Assembly (NCBI GenBank): GCA_001650955.1
Contig: LXYP01000009.1
Coordinates: forward strand, 1-48,103
Length of the DNA: 48,103 nucleotides
Reading direction: 5' to 3'
Source of the DNA: Sphingomonadales bacterium EhC05
Lineage (GTDB): Bacteria > Pseudomonadota > Alphaproteobacteria > Sphingomonadales > Sphingomonadaceae
The stretch's first letter is position 1, and every line of letters starts with the position of its first letter. Positions 23,999 through 32,907 of the stretch are shown piece by piece. Both the position numbers and the translations under genes were made by a program. The notes under the pieces are model-generated. The model saw only the letters and a program-made list of their open reading frames with translations. It made no database searches and had not been told where the DNA came from.

Positions 23999-25455
23999 AA
24001 GACGTGCCCGGCAATCGCTAGGAGCCGCTCGATATTCACATGTTCCTCCAGGGCAGCAGCGAGTTCATCCAAAGCCTGATCGACGATGACGGTCTGTTCT
24101 TCTCCATTAGACGCAACCCCGAGTTTCGCCAACCAGGACTGGCGCTGCGACGCAGCGTTGAAAAGCCCGTGAACATAACATCCCGAAATCCGGCCATCGC
24201 GGCTTATCGCGCCGTCAAAGCGCCCATTGTCAAACCGCAGCATCGCTTGCGCATGCGCGCCCGCTGTTGTTCCAACATGAATTTCATAGCCGCTAAACTG
24301 CTGATCGTCGGCGAGCGTTTTCCCGGAACTATGGGTCAGCGTCTTGGCCGCCGTCAGCGTCGTTGCAACCGGCAGCAGCCCAAGCCCTGCTATGGTTTCG
24401 GCCGCGCCTTCAATCGCCTCCGGATCCGCTATGGTTTCCCCGAGCATCTGATAGCCGCCACAGATGCCCAGCAGGTGCCCGCCGCGCCGGACATGGGCGG
24501 CAATATCGATATCCCACCCCTGGGCGCGCAGAAATTTCAAGTCTGCGATGGTCGCCTTGGTGCCCGGAATGATGATCAATTCTGCGCTCGCCGGAATTGG
24601 CTCGCCCGGCGGTACCATGCGAAGGCGCACTTGCGGTTCGAGGCGCAGTGGATCAAAATCATCAAAATTGGCGATCCGCGACAGCATCGGCACCGCAATC
24701 TCGACGACGCCATTTGCCGATGTTGCCGGTTGCTGCAAGACAACTGCATCTTCAGCGGGAAGTTTATGGATCATCGGCAGCCATGGAATGACCCCCAGTC
24801 CTTGCCAGCCCGTACTGTCAGCAATAGCGCTATAGCCATCATCAAACAGGCTGACATCGCCGCGAAATTTGTTGATCAGGAAGCCCTGGATCATGCGCGC
24901 GTCTTCGCTATCGATCACCACCTTGGTCCCGACGATAGAAGCAATCACGCCGCCCCGGTCAATATCACCGATCAGAACCACTGGCACATGCGCGGCCCGC
25001 GCGAAGCCCATATTGGCGATATCACCCGCGCGCAGATTAATTTCCGCCGGACTACCCGCGCCCTCGATCAGGACAATGTCTGCCTCGGCAGACAAGCGAT
25101 GATAAGACTCCAGAACGGCTGCGAGCAACGCCTCTTTGCGATCCCGGAAATAGCTCGCGTCCAACGTCTCCTGCACCTTGCCATGGACGATCACTTGCGC
25201 GCTCTTGTCCGATTGCGGTTTGAGCAATACGGGATTCATATCGACATGGGGGGCGACGCGACAGGCGATCGCCTGCAACGCCTGGGCCCGACCAATTTCA
25301 CCGTCTTCCGGCGTCACCGCTGCGTTGTTTGACATATTTTGCGGCTTGAAGGGCCGCACGGTCAGCCCGCGGTTGGCCAATAGTCGGCAGAGGCCAGCGA
25401 CCAGCACCGATTTGCCAACATCGGACCCAGTTCCCTGCAGCATCACAGCACCCAT
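23995..25455 (-). CDS. cobQ: Cobyric acid synthase (glutamine-hydrolysing)
   Basis: A 486-residue amidotransferase that amidates four carboxylates of adenosylcobyrinate a,c-diamide. The N-terminal P-loop domain starts MLQGTGSDVGKSVLVAGL, then RPFKPQNMSNNA. The C-terminal glutaminase domain has the catalytic cysteine in LLGICGGYQMLG and a distal YVHGLF histidine. The start at 25455 is set by GGAGG six bases upstream; a 40-codon in-frame extension into cbiB is rejected. It overlaps the end of cbiB by 13 bases. Confidence 0.97.
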   Translation of the reverse strand: MGAVMLQGTGSDVGKSVLVAGLCRLLANRGLTVRPFKPQNMSNNAAVTPEDGEIGRAQALQAIACRVAPHVDMNPVLLKPQSDKSAQVIVHGKVQETLDASYFRDRKEALLAAVLESYHRLSAEADIVLIEGAGSPAEINLRAGDIANMGFARAAHVPVVLIGDIDRGGVIASIVGTKVVIDSEDARMIQGFLINKFRGDVSLFDDGYSAIADSTGWQGLGVIPWLPMIHKLPAEDAVVLQQPATSANGVVEIAVPMLSRIANFDDFDPLRLEPQVRLRMVPPGEPIPASAELIIIPGTKATIADLKFLRAQGWDIDIAAHVRRGGHLLGICGGYQMLGETIADPEAIEGAAETIAGLGLLPVATTLTAAKTLTHSSGKTLADDQQFSGYEIHVGTTAGAHAQAMLRFDNGRFDGAISRDGRISGCYVHGLFNAASQRQSWLAKLGVASNGEEQTVIVDQALDELAAALEEHVNIERLLAIAGHVL

Positions 25456-26384
25456 ATCAATCCTCCAACAGCTAACCACAGCACAAGGCAGGCACGGAAA
25501 TAGACAGTCAGCCCGCTTTTCAAATCCGCCCGTCCGGGCCGCTCTCCCTCGCCCAGCGTCGCGCGGGCAATCCATTCCCCCTCATAAGCCGCGCCGCCGC
25601 CCATCTGCACATTCAGCGTTCCAGCCATGGCCGCCTCTGACCAACCGGCATTAGGAGAGAGATGCTTGCGGGCATCGCGGATCATGATCCGCCAGCCGCC
25701 CATGCCAGCGAGACAGATCAGCACACCGGATATCCGCGCGGGAATAAAATTCATCACATCGTCACAGCGCGCCGCGGCCCAGCCAAAATAACGATAGCGA
25801 TCGTCTAGATGCCCAATCTGGCTGTCGGCGGTACTCATCGCCTTAAACACGAACAAGCCGGGCAAGCCCGCGATCAGAAACCAAAAAGCAGGCGCGACAA
25901 TGCCATCGCAAAAACTTTCCGCCAGACTTTCGGTGGTGGCCGATGCGACCCCCCGTTCATCGAGATTTGCGGTATCGCGGCCAACGATCTTTGACACAGC
26001 TTGCCGCGCTGCGACGAGATCGCCTTTTTCCAAATATTCCAGCACCGTTCGGACATGCAAATAGAGGCTGCGCTGGGCGAAACCGGTGGTGGCGATGAGG
26101 ATCATTAGGGCCAGTCCGAGCCAGCCGCTCAAAACCATTTCCAAAGCCACGCCGAACATCACGGCCAGACCGATCAGCAACAGCACGACTCCGACACCGG
26201 CCCAACGTTGCGCCGCCGCACTGCCTGCGTTCCAAGTCCGATCCATCTGCGTGAGCAAGCTGCCCACCCAGACTACCGGGTGCGGGATGCGGCGGTGGAG
26301 CGCATCGGGATAACCGAGCAAAGCCTCGATCACCAGAACCGCTAACAATAGTTCTGGCCGATCCCCGATCGCAGCATAGGTCAT
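25443..26384 (-). CDS. cbiB: Adenosylcobinamide-phosphate synthase (CbiB/CobD)
   Basis: A 313-residue membrane protein that attaches (R)-1-amino-2-propanol O-phosphate to adenosylcobyric acid. Signature stretches are LGYPDALHRRIPHPVVWVGSLL, IVGRDTANLDERGVASATTESLAESFCDGIVAPAFW and AARCDDVMNFIPARIS. About five membrane segments are visible. Its aminopropanol phosphate would come from the decarboxylase encoded at 29650-30633. TAATG overlap with btuD. Confidence 0.96.
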   Translation of the reverse strand: MTYAAIGDRPELLLAVLVIEALLGYPDALHRRIPHPVVWVGSLLTQMDRTWNAGSAAAQRWAGVGVVLLLIGLAVMFGVALEMVLSGWLGLALMILIATTGFAQRSLYLHVRTVLEYLEKGDLVAARQAVSKIVGRDTANLDERGVASATTESLAESFCDGIVAPAFWFLIAGLPGLFVFKAMSTADSQIGHLDDRYRYFGWAAARCDDVMNFIPARISGVLICLAGMGGWRIMIRDARKHLSPNAGWSEAAMAGTLNVQMGGGAAYEGEWIARATLGEGERPGRADLKSGLTVYFRACLVLWLAVGGLIWVL

Positions 26385-27169
26385 TATAGGCGCCGTACGG
26401 GAACCACCAGGGGCTCGCCGGTATCGCTGGTGCCAATCTGAACCTCCACGCCATAGGCTTGCGCCATGATATCGGCGGTCATCACCTGATCGCGCGGGCC
26501 CGCCGCCAATATAGTGCCCTCCTTCATGATCATGATATCATCGGCAAATCGCGCCGCCTGGGTCAAGTCATGCAACACGACAATCACGCCGTTTCCGGCA
26601 GCGGTATAATTTTTGAGCCGCTCCAGAACATCAAACTGATGGGCCGGGTCCAAACTGGCCAACGGCTCGTCGGCGAGCAACCATTGCGGTTCTCCGGCCA
26701 GGACCCGCGCAAGCAAGACTCGACCTTGTTCGCCGCCCGACAGTCGCATCGCCTTGCGCGCGCTCAATTCCGTGCAATCGGTTGCGGCCATGGCTCTGGC
26801 CACAGCTTGATGATCGTTGGCGCTCATTCCCCATCGTCCCGAATGCGGCAACCGCCCAAGTCCGACAAGGGTCTTAACATCGACATTCCAGTGGATGTCC
26901 GGTCGCTGCGGCAGCAATCCGATCAATTGCCCCCGCTCTTTGCCCTCCAGTGACAACAGCGCGCGATCGCCGAGTGTTACGGTCCCGCTTTGCGGCTCGC
27001 GCAAGCCCGACAGGCAAGACAAGAGACTGCTTTTTCCTGCGCCATTGGCGCCCAATATGACGGTCACGCGCCCGGGCTGGAAGCGACCGCTGATATCGTT
27101 CAATATTTTGCGGCCTCGCAGGGTCAAAGACAGGGCTTCGAAGGCGAGAATTTCGGTAACAGGCACCAT
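26384..27169 (-). CDS. btuD: Cobalamin ABC transporter ATP-binding protein
   Basis: A 261-residue ATPase of the iron-siderophore/cobalamin importer type. Walker A GANGAGKSS at residues 40-48, signature LSGGEQGRVLLARVL, Walker B WLLADEPLASLD and the switch histidine in VIVVLHDLTQ are all present. It overlaps btuC (TAATG) and cbiB. B12 specificity is inferred from the riboswitch-led operon; the close relative HmuV imports heme. Confidence 0.93.
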   Translation of the reverse strand: MVPVTEILAFEALSLTLRGRKILNDISGRFQPGRVTVILGANGAGKSSLLSCLSGLREPQSGTVTLGDRALLSLEGKERGQLIGLLPQRPDIHWNVDVKTLVGLGRLPHSGRWGMSANDHQAVARAMAATDCTELSARKAMRLSGGEQGRVLLARVLAGEPQWLLADEPLASLDPAHQFDVLERLKNYTAAGNGVIVVLHDLTQAARFADDIMIMKEGTILAAGPRDQVMTADIMAQAYGVEVQIGTSDTGEPLVVPVRRL

Positions 27170-28167
27170 TAGGAAAGCTCGCGATGCATTTTGAACAAAA
27201 GGGCCATGAAGAAGGGCGCGCCGAGCAACGACATCGCGATGCCCAGCCGCAATTCACTGACGCTTGGCAAAATCCGCACGGCGCTGTCCGCTCCCACGAC
27301 CAATAGCGCTCCGGCCAGGGCCGATGGCAGTAAGACCGCCGAAGGCCGATGGCCGGCAAAGGGCCTGACGAGATGAGGGACGATCAGGCCGACGAAGCCG
27401 ATAATCCCTGCCGCCGCGACGGAAGCGCCGACGGTCAGGCCGACACCGAGCACTGCAAACCATTGCAAGCGCAAGACATTGACACCCATCGACCGCGCTG
27501 CGTCCTCGCCCAATGTCAGAGCATCCAGAGAGCGTCCGGTGGCGAATAGAAACGCCATGCCCACTGCTATAATCGGGACCGCCAGTATGACATCATCCCA
27601 GCTGCGATCGGTCAACGCGCCCATCAGCCAGGTGACAATCTCGGTCGTGGCAAATGGGGTCGGCGCGAGGCTGATCATCAACGACGTGAGCGAGCCTGCG
27701 AGGCTGGAGAGGATAACTCCGGCCAGGGTGAACAGGATCAAACTGCCCGAACGTCCGGCGAGCAAAGCCAGCAAGCCCATGCCGATGCCGGCCCCTGCAA
27801 GGGCGAAAGCCGGAAGCAGCCATGCGGAAACCGCAAAGCCGAAATAGAGCGAAGTTACCGCGCCGAGCGCCGAGCTCGCCGAAACGCCAAAGACTCCGGG
27901 ATCCGCTAGCGGGTTGCGCAAATAGCCCTGCATCGTCGCGCCTGCCATGCCCAGTGCCGCGCCGATGGCGGCCCCCAGAACCGTGCGCGGCAAGCGCAAT
28001 TCCATGATGATCAGCGCGCTGAGGTCGTCACCCAGCCAGGCGGTGGGCGAGACCCAGACCTTGCCTGCCGCCAGCGACAATATCATCATCGCGGCCAAGG
28101 CAACGACCAGCACAACGTTGAGCCGCCAACCATCTTGATTTACGCCGTTGCGATCCATGCCCATCAT
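27169..28167 (-). CDS. btuC: Cobalamin ABC transporter permease
   Basis: A 332-residue FecCD/BtuC-type permease with about ten membrane helices. Family blocks LRLPRTVLGAAIGAALGMAGATMQGYLRNPLADPGVFGVSASSALGAV and GFVGLIVPHLVRPFAGHRPSAVLLPSALAGALLVVGAD are clear. The latter contacts the ATPase. The start at 28167 forms an ATGA overlap with btuF; an earlier in-frame start inside btuF is rejected. Confidence 0.95.
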   Translation of the reverse strand: MMGMDRNGVNQDGWRLNVVLVVALAAMMILSLAAGKVWVSPTAWLGDDLSALIIMELRLPRTVLGAAIGAALGMAGATMQGYLRNPLADPGVFGVSASSALGAVTSLYFGFAVSAWLLPAFALAGAGIGMGLLALLAGRSGSLILFTLAGVILSSLAGSLTSLMISLAPTPFATTEIVTWLMGALTDRSWDDVILAVPIIAVGMAFLFATGRSLDALTLGEDAARSMGVNVLRLQWFAVLGVGLTVGASVAAAGIIGFVGLIVPHLVRPFAGHRPSAVLLPSALAGALLVVGADSAVRILPSVSELRLGIAMSLLGAPFFMALLFKMHRELS

Positions 28168-29045
28168 GAGTGCTTCCTCAACATTCGGCGTGCCGCGGAC
28201 AGCGTTGTCACCGCTTCGATCAGCGTCGGACCGGCGCAATGCAACAATTTTGCGGGATAATGGCTAATGGTGATCCGGTGAGACAGCTTTTTGATCACTG
28301 GATGCGACAACATGCGATCGCGCTGCGCCTCCCCGGCAATCTCGCGGCCGTTCGAAAAAAGCAGGCGCGGTGGCCGGGCAACGAGATGCTCCAGCGGCAA
28401 GATATCCCATTGTTTGAGACCATAGCTTTTGCTGACATTTTCAAAACCTGTCCGGCGCAGCAATTCATCCGGCAGCGTCCCATCTCCCGGCACCAGCCCG
28501 CCGCTGCGCCAGATCAACGCCGGGACCAACTGTCCATCTGTCGGTTGGGCTTTCACGAAGGCCTCAGAAATCGAGCGATTGAGCTGCTTTCCGCGAGCAG
28601 GAGCACCGACGATCTCGGATAAGATGCCGATCTGCTCCTGGCTTTCGGCGACGCTCTGCGGAATCGACAATTTGACCAGCGGAATGCCGAGGCGCTGCAA
28701 CGCCCGCGCGGTCGGGATAGCGACATGGGAACCGGCCACCACCAGGTCCGGACGCATTGCCAATATCTCCTCTGCCGTTCCCGACGTTGCCGGAAATTGC
28801 AACGCCAGCTTCAAAGATATCGAGGTCGCGCGTTTATCATGAGAATAATGGCTGACCGAAGCGATTTGACCTTTGTCGGCCAATTGCATGAGCAGCGCAT
28901 CGGCGCAGGGATTGATCGAAACAATCCGTTGCGGATACGCAGGAATTTTTGTCACGAGACTGCGCGACACCACTTCCGCTTCGACCAGCGTTGCAGGCCA
29001 CAGCAGAGTTGCCGTTGCAGCAAATAAGGCGGCAATCCGCTTCAA
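28164..29045 (-). CDS. btuF: Periplasmic cobalamin-binding protein
   Basis: A 293-residue class III substrate-binding protein. The N-terminal signal peptide ends near residue 24 (LVEAEV). PQRIVSINPCADALLMQLADKGQIASVSHYS and AEEILAMRPDLVVAG are standard BtuF/helical-backbone motifs. It would hand corrinoid from the BtuB receptor to BtuCD. ATGA overlaps occur on both sides. Placement fixes the likely ligand; the fold alone would also fit heme or siderophore binding. Confidence 0.92.
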   Translation of the reverse strand: MKRIAALFAATATLLWPATLVEAEVVSRSLVTKIPAYPQRIVSINPCADALLMQLADKGQIASVSHYSHDKRATSISLKLALQFPATSGTAEEILAMRPDLVVAGSHVAIPTARALQRLGIPLVKLSIPQSVAESQEQIGILSEIVGAPARGKQLNRSISEAFVKAQPTDGQLVPALIWRSGGLVPGDGTLPDELLRRTGFENVSKSYGLKQWDILPLEHLVARPPRLLFSNGREIAGEAQRDRMLSHPVIKKLSHRITISHYPAKLLHCAGPTLIEAVTTLSAARRMLRKHS

Positions 29046-29653
29046 TATTCGACACCCTTCTGGGCATTGAAACCGGCCTTGAAAGGATGTTTCACTTCCT
29101 CAAATTCGGTCACCAAATCGGCCATTTCGATCAGCTCGGACTTGGCATTGCGTCCGGTGAGGCAAATATGTTTTTCCATCGGACGCTGCGCCAGAAATTC
29201 GGTCACTTCATTGATGTCGAGCGTATCATCGCGCAGCACGATGTTGAGCTCGTCCAATATGACAAAATCATATTCCGGATCCATGATCAGCTCTTTGGAC
29301 CGCTGCCATGCAGCCTGTGCCGCCGCGATATCCTGCGCGCGGTCCTGGGTATCCCAAGTGAAGCCATCGCCCATCACTTCCCAGGTCAGCAGATCCGGAT
29401 TGGCTTCAAAAAAATTCTTCTCACCGGTTTCCCAGCTGCCTTTGACATATTGGACGATCGCAACCTTCATGCCCCAGCCAAGCGAACGAATCGCCATGCC
29501 AAATGCGGAAGAAGACTTGCCTTTGCCATTGCCGGTATGGACAATCAGCAAGCCCCGTTCGATTGTCCGTCGCGCCTGGATCTTGGCGCGGGCGGCCTGG
29601 ACCTTTTTCATCCGGGCATTATGTTTTGCGTGCTGGTCTTCGGGTTCGGTCAT
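29042..29653 (-). CDS. cobO: Corrinoid adenosyltransferase (CobO/BtuR type)
   Basis: A 203-residue ATP:cob(I)alamin adenosyltransferase that adds the 5'-deoxyadenosyl ligand. P-loop HTGNGKGKSSSAFG, QYVKGSWETGE, DFVILDELNIVLRDDTLD and HICLTGRNAKSELIEMADLVTEFEEVKHPF are diagnostic. The start at 29653 gives an ATGA overlap with the preceding decarboxylase; the 15-codon upstream extension is rejected. Confidence 0.97.
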   Translation of the reverse strand: MTEPEDQHAKHNARMKKVQAARAKIQARRTIERGLLIVHTGNGKGKSSSAFGMAIRSLGWGMKVAIVQYVKGSWETGEKNFFEANPDLLTWEVMGDGFTWDTQDRAQDIAAAQAAWQRSKELIMDPEYDFVILDELNIVLRDDTLDINEVTEFLAQRPMEKHICLTGRNAKSELIEMADLVTEFEEVKHPFKAGFNAQKGVEY

Positions 29654-30633
29654 GAGTCCTGTCTCCAATTTTTGAGGGCATCGGTCAGCCGATCCCACGC
29701 AGCTTCATGCGCTGGCAATCCAAAGCGCAATTGCCGCTCATTCTCTGCAAACGGCCGCACCAATATGCCCGACTGCCCGAGATATTCAAATAATTCCCTT
29801 GCCTTATCATGCGTTATCAGTCGGAATAACGACGTGCCACCGACAAGCTCGAGGCCGCTCTCTGTCAACAGCTCATCGAGCCGACTTGCTGCATCGCGCA
29901 AGCGTCGGCGCTGATTATCCTGCCATTGCTGGTCTTGATAAGCCGCGAGTCCCGCCGCCATGGCGAAGCCCGAAACCGGCCAGTCTCCCAGCAACGCGCG
30001 CAAGCGCCGGGCCACAGATATGTCAGCAATGACGAAACCCAGCCTTAGACCGGCCAGTCCGAAAAACTTGCCAAAGGAACGCAATACAATCGCCGCGCCA
30101 CGATCGGGCAACAGGCTCACCGCCGGATCGGTATCGGCAAAGGCTTCATCAACGATCACCTGTCCACGGATCTCGCGCAAGCGCTCGGGCGCCACGGTCC
30201 GGCCGTCGGGATTGTTGGGATTGGCGAGAATGAACAGATCATGATCGACTGCGTCTGCGTCTGCGATTGCGACGGCGTCCGGCCACGCAGCACGATGTCC
30301 CGAATAGATCGGCGTCAGCATCGCGCTGCGCGCAACTGGCAAAAGCGCGCCGAGCAGCCGGATCGCGATGTCGCTGCCCGGTACCGCGACAACTTCAGCT
30401 GGATCGGCGACCCCGAAGGTCCGCGCCGCAGCCACCTCCAGCCGTCCAAGATGTTCCGGTTCCGGCAGGCGGCGCGCGAGAGACGGATCGTCATCGGGCA
30501 GCGGATAAGACCAGGGACTAATCCCCGTCGACAGATCGATCCAAGGCGTTGGCGCAGTCTCAAAACGCGCAGCCGCAACCGCCAATCGTCCGCCATGAAA
30601 GCGGAACGGATCAGCGGTTGCAACCATATTCAT
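29650..30633 (-). CDS. cobD: L-threonine-O-3-phosphate decarboxylase (CobD/CobC type)
   Basis: A 327-residue PLP enzyme of the aminotransferase fold I class that would supply the aminopropanol phosphate linker. DLSTGISPWSYPLP and FHGGRLAVAAARF are the usual start of B12-linked CobC/CobD proteins. ILANPNNPDGRTV, VIVDEAFAD and the PLP-lysine motif RSFGKFFGLAGLRLGF are intact. It is called CobD in Salmonella and CobC in Pseudomonas. It starts one base after the btuB stop, so it is coupled to the receptor gene. Confidence 0.92.
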   Translation of the reverse strand: MNMVATADPFRFHGGRLAVAAARFETAPTPWIDLSTGISPWSYPLPDDDPSLARRLPEPEHLGRLEVAAARTFGVADPAEVVAVPGSDIAIRLLGALLPVARSAMLTPIYSGHRAAWPDAVAIADADAVDHDLFILANPNNPDGRTVAPERLREIRGQVIVDEAFADTDPAVSLLPDRGAAIVLRSFGKFFGLAGLRLGFVIADISVARRLRALLGDWPVSGFAMAAGLAAYQDQQWQDNQRRRLRDAASRLDELLTESGLELVGGTSLFRLITHDKARELFEYLGQSGILVRPFAENERQLRFGLPAHEAAWDRLTDALKNWRQDS

Positions 30634-30634
30634 C

Positions 30635-32545
30635 TCAGAAGCTCAACCGGACACCGGCAAAGGCAGAACGTCCCGGTGTGCCAAAGCGAAATATCGTTTC
30701 ATATTGCTCATCAAACAGATTTTCGACCCGGCCGTAAATTTCAATATTATCGGTTATCGGCATCGCCGCGCGCAGATCGACCAGTATATAGCCTTCGACA
30801 CTCCGGCTGTTGGACGCATTGTCAAAACTGGAGCCGATATGGCTGACAGTTGCTCCGGTTTTCAGACCAAAGGTCCAATCATAGTCTACCGACGCGTTGA
30901 CGCTGTTTCTCGGGCGCCGCGCCAGGACTAGATCATTGTCCCGGTTTTCCGCGTCCACCAGAGTGTAGTTGGCAGCAAAGGTCAGACTGTCTACCGGTCG
31001 CATCGTCACGCCCAGCTCAACACCGCGCGCGCGTGCGCGGGCGACATTGTCATAAGTACCGAACGGCCGGTTCATGCAGATACCAATCTGCACAGGACAA
31101 CCGACGAAATTGATCAGATTTTCGCTGTCGCGCTGATAGAGCGTCGCGCTCAGTTCAAGCCGGCCTGCGATCAGCTGCTGGGTGATTCCGGCATCCCAGC
31201 TTTGTGAAGTTTCCGGTTGCAGCGTTTCATTGCCAAAATCGCTGAACAGCTGGAACAGAGACGGCACTTTGAAACCCTCGCCATAGCTTGCTCGGAAGGT
31301 CGTCGAACCGTCATTGGGACTATAGACAATATCCCCTGCAAAGTTCGTTTCACCGCCAAAGGTCGAATGGTCATCATAGCGAATACCGGCCGTAGCGGTC
31401 AGCCCGTCCATCGGCATGATCCGCAGCTGGCTGTAGAAACTGTCAATGCTTGCACTGGCGCGGCTGACCGGACCACCGAAACTGGAGCTGCTGAACCGAG
31501 AATCTTCCTTTTCCGCACCGATTGTCGCCTGCAACCAGTCAGATATGTCGAGAATGCCCTGATATTCAAATCGCTCATTGCGGCCAAGCGCATCAAATGT
31601 CTGAGTTGTCAGATTGAAATTGTCGCGCTTGGTATTGGTATAGGCAAATGCAAAGCGGTTGCGAAACCGGCCATCGAGCAAATTGACATTCACACCTGCA
31701 TAGCCCACGAATTCCTCGGTCTCTGCGGTTTCCGGCGTGTCGCCAAAGGCAAAGGTCGGGGGAGCAAAACCGTCAATATCGGTCTTGCCGTCTGAATAAT
31801 AGCCGCGCAGATCAATCGATATCGCCTCGCTGAAGCTGATCTCAAATTTACCATTTGCACCAAAATTACGATAGCCGTCACGCTCTGCTCCGCCGCGCTC
31901 TTCGTTAAAGGTCGAAAAGCCGTCGGTGCGGAAATAGCCTGCGCCGACGCTCGCCGCCACCGGACCAAAGCGCCCGGAAATATTGCCGACCACCTGGCCG
32001 GTATCGCGATAGCCATATTCCGCACGCGCATTGACACGCAGCTCATCGGTGGGCGCTCGGGTGATCGTATTGACCACTCCGCCAATCGCCTGACTGCCCC
32101 AGACCACCGATTGCGATCCGCGCAATACTTCGATGCGGGAGATATTGCCGGTGAGCAAGTTACCGAAGTTGAAACCACTGCCCGGCGAGGACGGATCGTT
32201 GAGCTTCACGCCGTCGATAAGCGCGACGGTCTGGTCAGAACCCGCGCCGCGGATGTTGACCGAGGTCGACGTGCCGATTCCGCCGTTGCGATTCAGGGTG
32301 ACACCGGGGACGTTGCGCAACAGGTCGGCAACGGTCACGCTTTGGGTGCGCTCGATCTGTTCGAGGTCGATAACCGAAATCGATTGACCGGTTTGAGACA
32401 ATGGTTGCTCGGAACGAGAGGCGGTCACAATGATGATGGTGGCATCACTGGCACTGCTGTCCGCACCAATATCTTCGGTTTGCGCCCAGATAGGTTGGGC
32501 CATGCACAGCACGCTAGTGGACAATAGAATAGTTTGAAAACGCAT
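30635..32545 (-). CDS. btuB: TonB-dependent vitamin B12 receptor BtuB
   Basis: A 636-residue outer-membrane receptor with a signal peptide (1-21), a TonB box near ATIIIVTASRSEQPL, the plug (LLRNVPGVTLNRNGGIGTSTSVNIRGAGSDQTVALIDGVKLNDPSS, RIEVLRGSQSVVWGSQAIGGVVNTIT) and a C-terminal Phe (AGVRLSF). The size and plug sequence match BtuB. The start at 32545 has AAGGAA seven bases upstream, and that site sits in a 9-bp hairpin. An ATG 12 codons earlier lies above the hairpin and is rejected. A cobalamin riboswitch precedes it. Confidence 0.95.
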   Translation of the reverse strand: MRFQTILLSTSVLCMAQPIWAQTEDIGADSSASDATIIIVTASRSEQPLSQTGQSISVIDLEQIERTQSVTVADLLRNVPGVTLNRNGGIGTSTSVNIRGAGSDQTVALIDGVKLNDPSSPGSGFNFGNLLTGNISRIEVLRGSQSVVWGSQAIGGVVNTITRAPTDELRVNARAEYGYRDTGQVVGNISGRFGPVAASVGAGYFRTDGFSTFNEERGGAERDGYRNFGANGKFEISFSEAISIDLRGYYSDGKTDIDGFAPPTFAFGDTPETAETEEFVGYAGVNVNLLDGRFRNRFAFAYTNTKRDNFNLTTQTFDALGRNERFEYQGILDISDWLQATIGAEKEDSRFSSSSFGGPVSRASASIDSFYSQLRIMPMDGLTATAGIRYDDHSTFGGETNFAGDIVYSPNDGSTTFRASYGEGFKVPSLFQLFSDFGNETLQPETSQSWDAGITQQLIAGRLELSATLYQRDSENLINFVGCPVQIGICMNRPFGTYDNVARARARGVELGVTMRPVDSLTFAANYTLVDAENRDNDLVLARRPRNSVNASVDYDWTFGLKTGATVSHIGSSFDNASNSRSVEGYILVDLRAAMPITDNIEIYGRVENLFDEQYETIFRFGTPGRSAFAGVRLSF

Positions 32546-32552
32546 GAATATT

Positions 32553-32577
32553 CCTTTTTGACAATCATTCAAAAAGG
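32553..32577 (-). promoter_or_regulatory. Ribosome-site hairpin before btuB
   Basis: On the - strand CCTTTTTGA and TCAAAAAGG form a perfect 9-bp stem with a 7-base loop. The 3' arm contains the AAAAAGG of the btuB ribosome site, and the ATG is seven bases beyond. It is the likely expression platform through which the riboswitch turns translation off. It has no T-run, so a terminator is unlikely. Confidence 0.6.
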
Positions 32578-32690
32578 CCACGCATATCGGCGCCTATGGG
32601 GTTCCCACATGCGCAGCCCGAAGTTAATCGTCGCCACGCGAGGAAATCCTCGATCATATGACACACCCCGTCCGCATGATAGGTCGACAG

Positions 32691-32863
32691 CTACGGGCAG
32701 GTCTCCTGGCTCTTGGATCATCGCTAGGCCTGTCCCCTTCCCAGACTTTCGTCCAGTGGGATTTGACAGGCCCGCTCACCAATCACAGTTGCGGGGGCAG
32801 CTTCGGATTAGAAATATCTTCCCTTCCGAATTCCCTTTTGATCCCGTCTCCGGGAACCTGTAG
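32691..32863 (-). ncRNA. Cobalamin riboswitch
   Basis: Read on the - strand, the element opens with CTACAGG (32863-32857), which pairs with CCCGTAG (32697-32691) as the closing stem. Inside are the conserved GCTGCCCCCGCAACTGTGA core (about 32801-32783), a CCACTGG and GGGAAGG segment, and the B12 box AGCCAGGAGACCTGCC at 32711-32696. All match the AdoCbl-riboswitch consensus in order. The orientation fits control of btuB, whose ribosome site is hidden in a hairpin about 120 bases downstream. Boundaries are from pairing by eye. Confidence 0.95.
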
Positions 32864-32907
32864 CAGGAGTGGCCCTAGTCATTCCCCATTTGTGGAGCAA
32901 GGAAAAT

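Noticed and set aside
24040-25332. A 430-codon open frame on the + strand opposite cobQ
   Set aside because: It is antisense to a clearly recognised cobQ. Its translation has no recognisable motifs and it has no ribosome site; it is a by-product of codon bias.
28949-29914. A 321-codon open frame opposite cobO/btuF
   Set aside because: It crosses three coupled cobalamin genes on the other strand and has no family features.
32691-32863. Riboswitch control of cobP on the + strand
   Set aside because: The B12 box and core are in the correct order only on the - strand.
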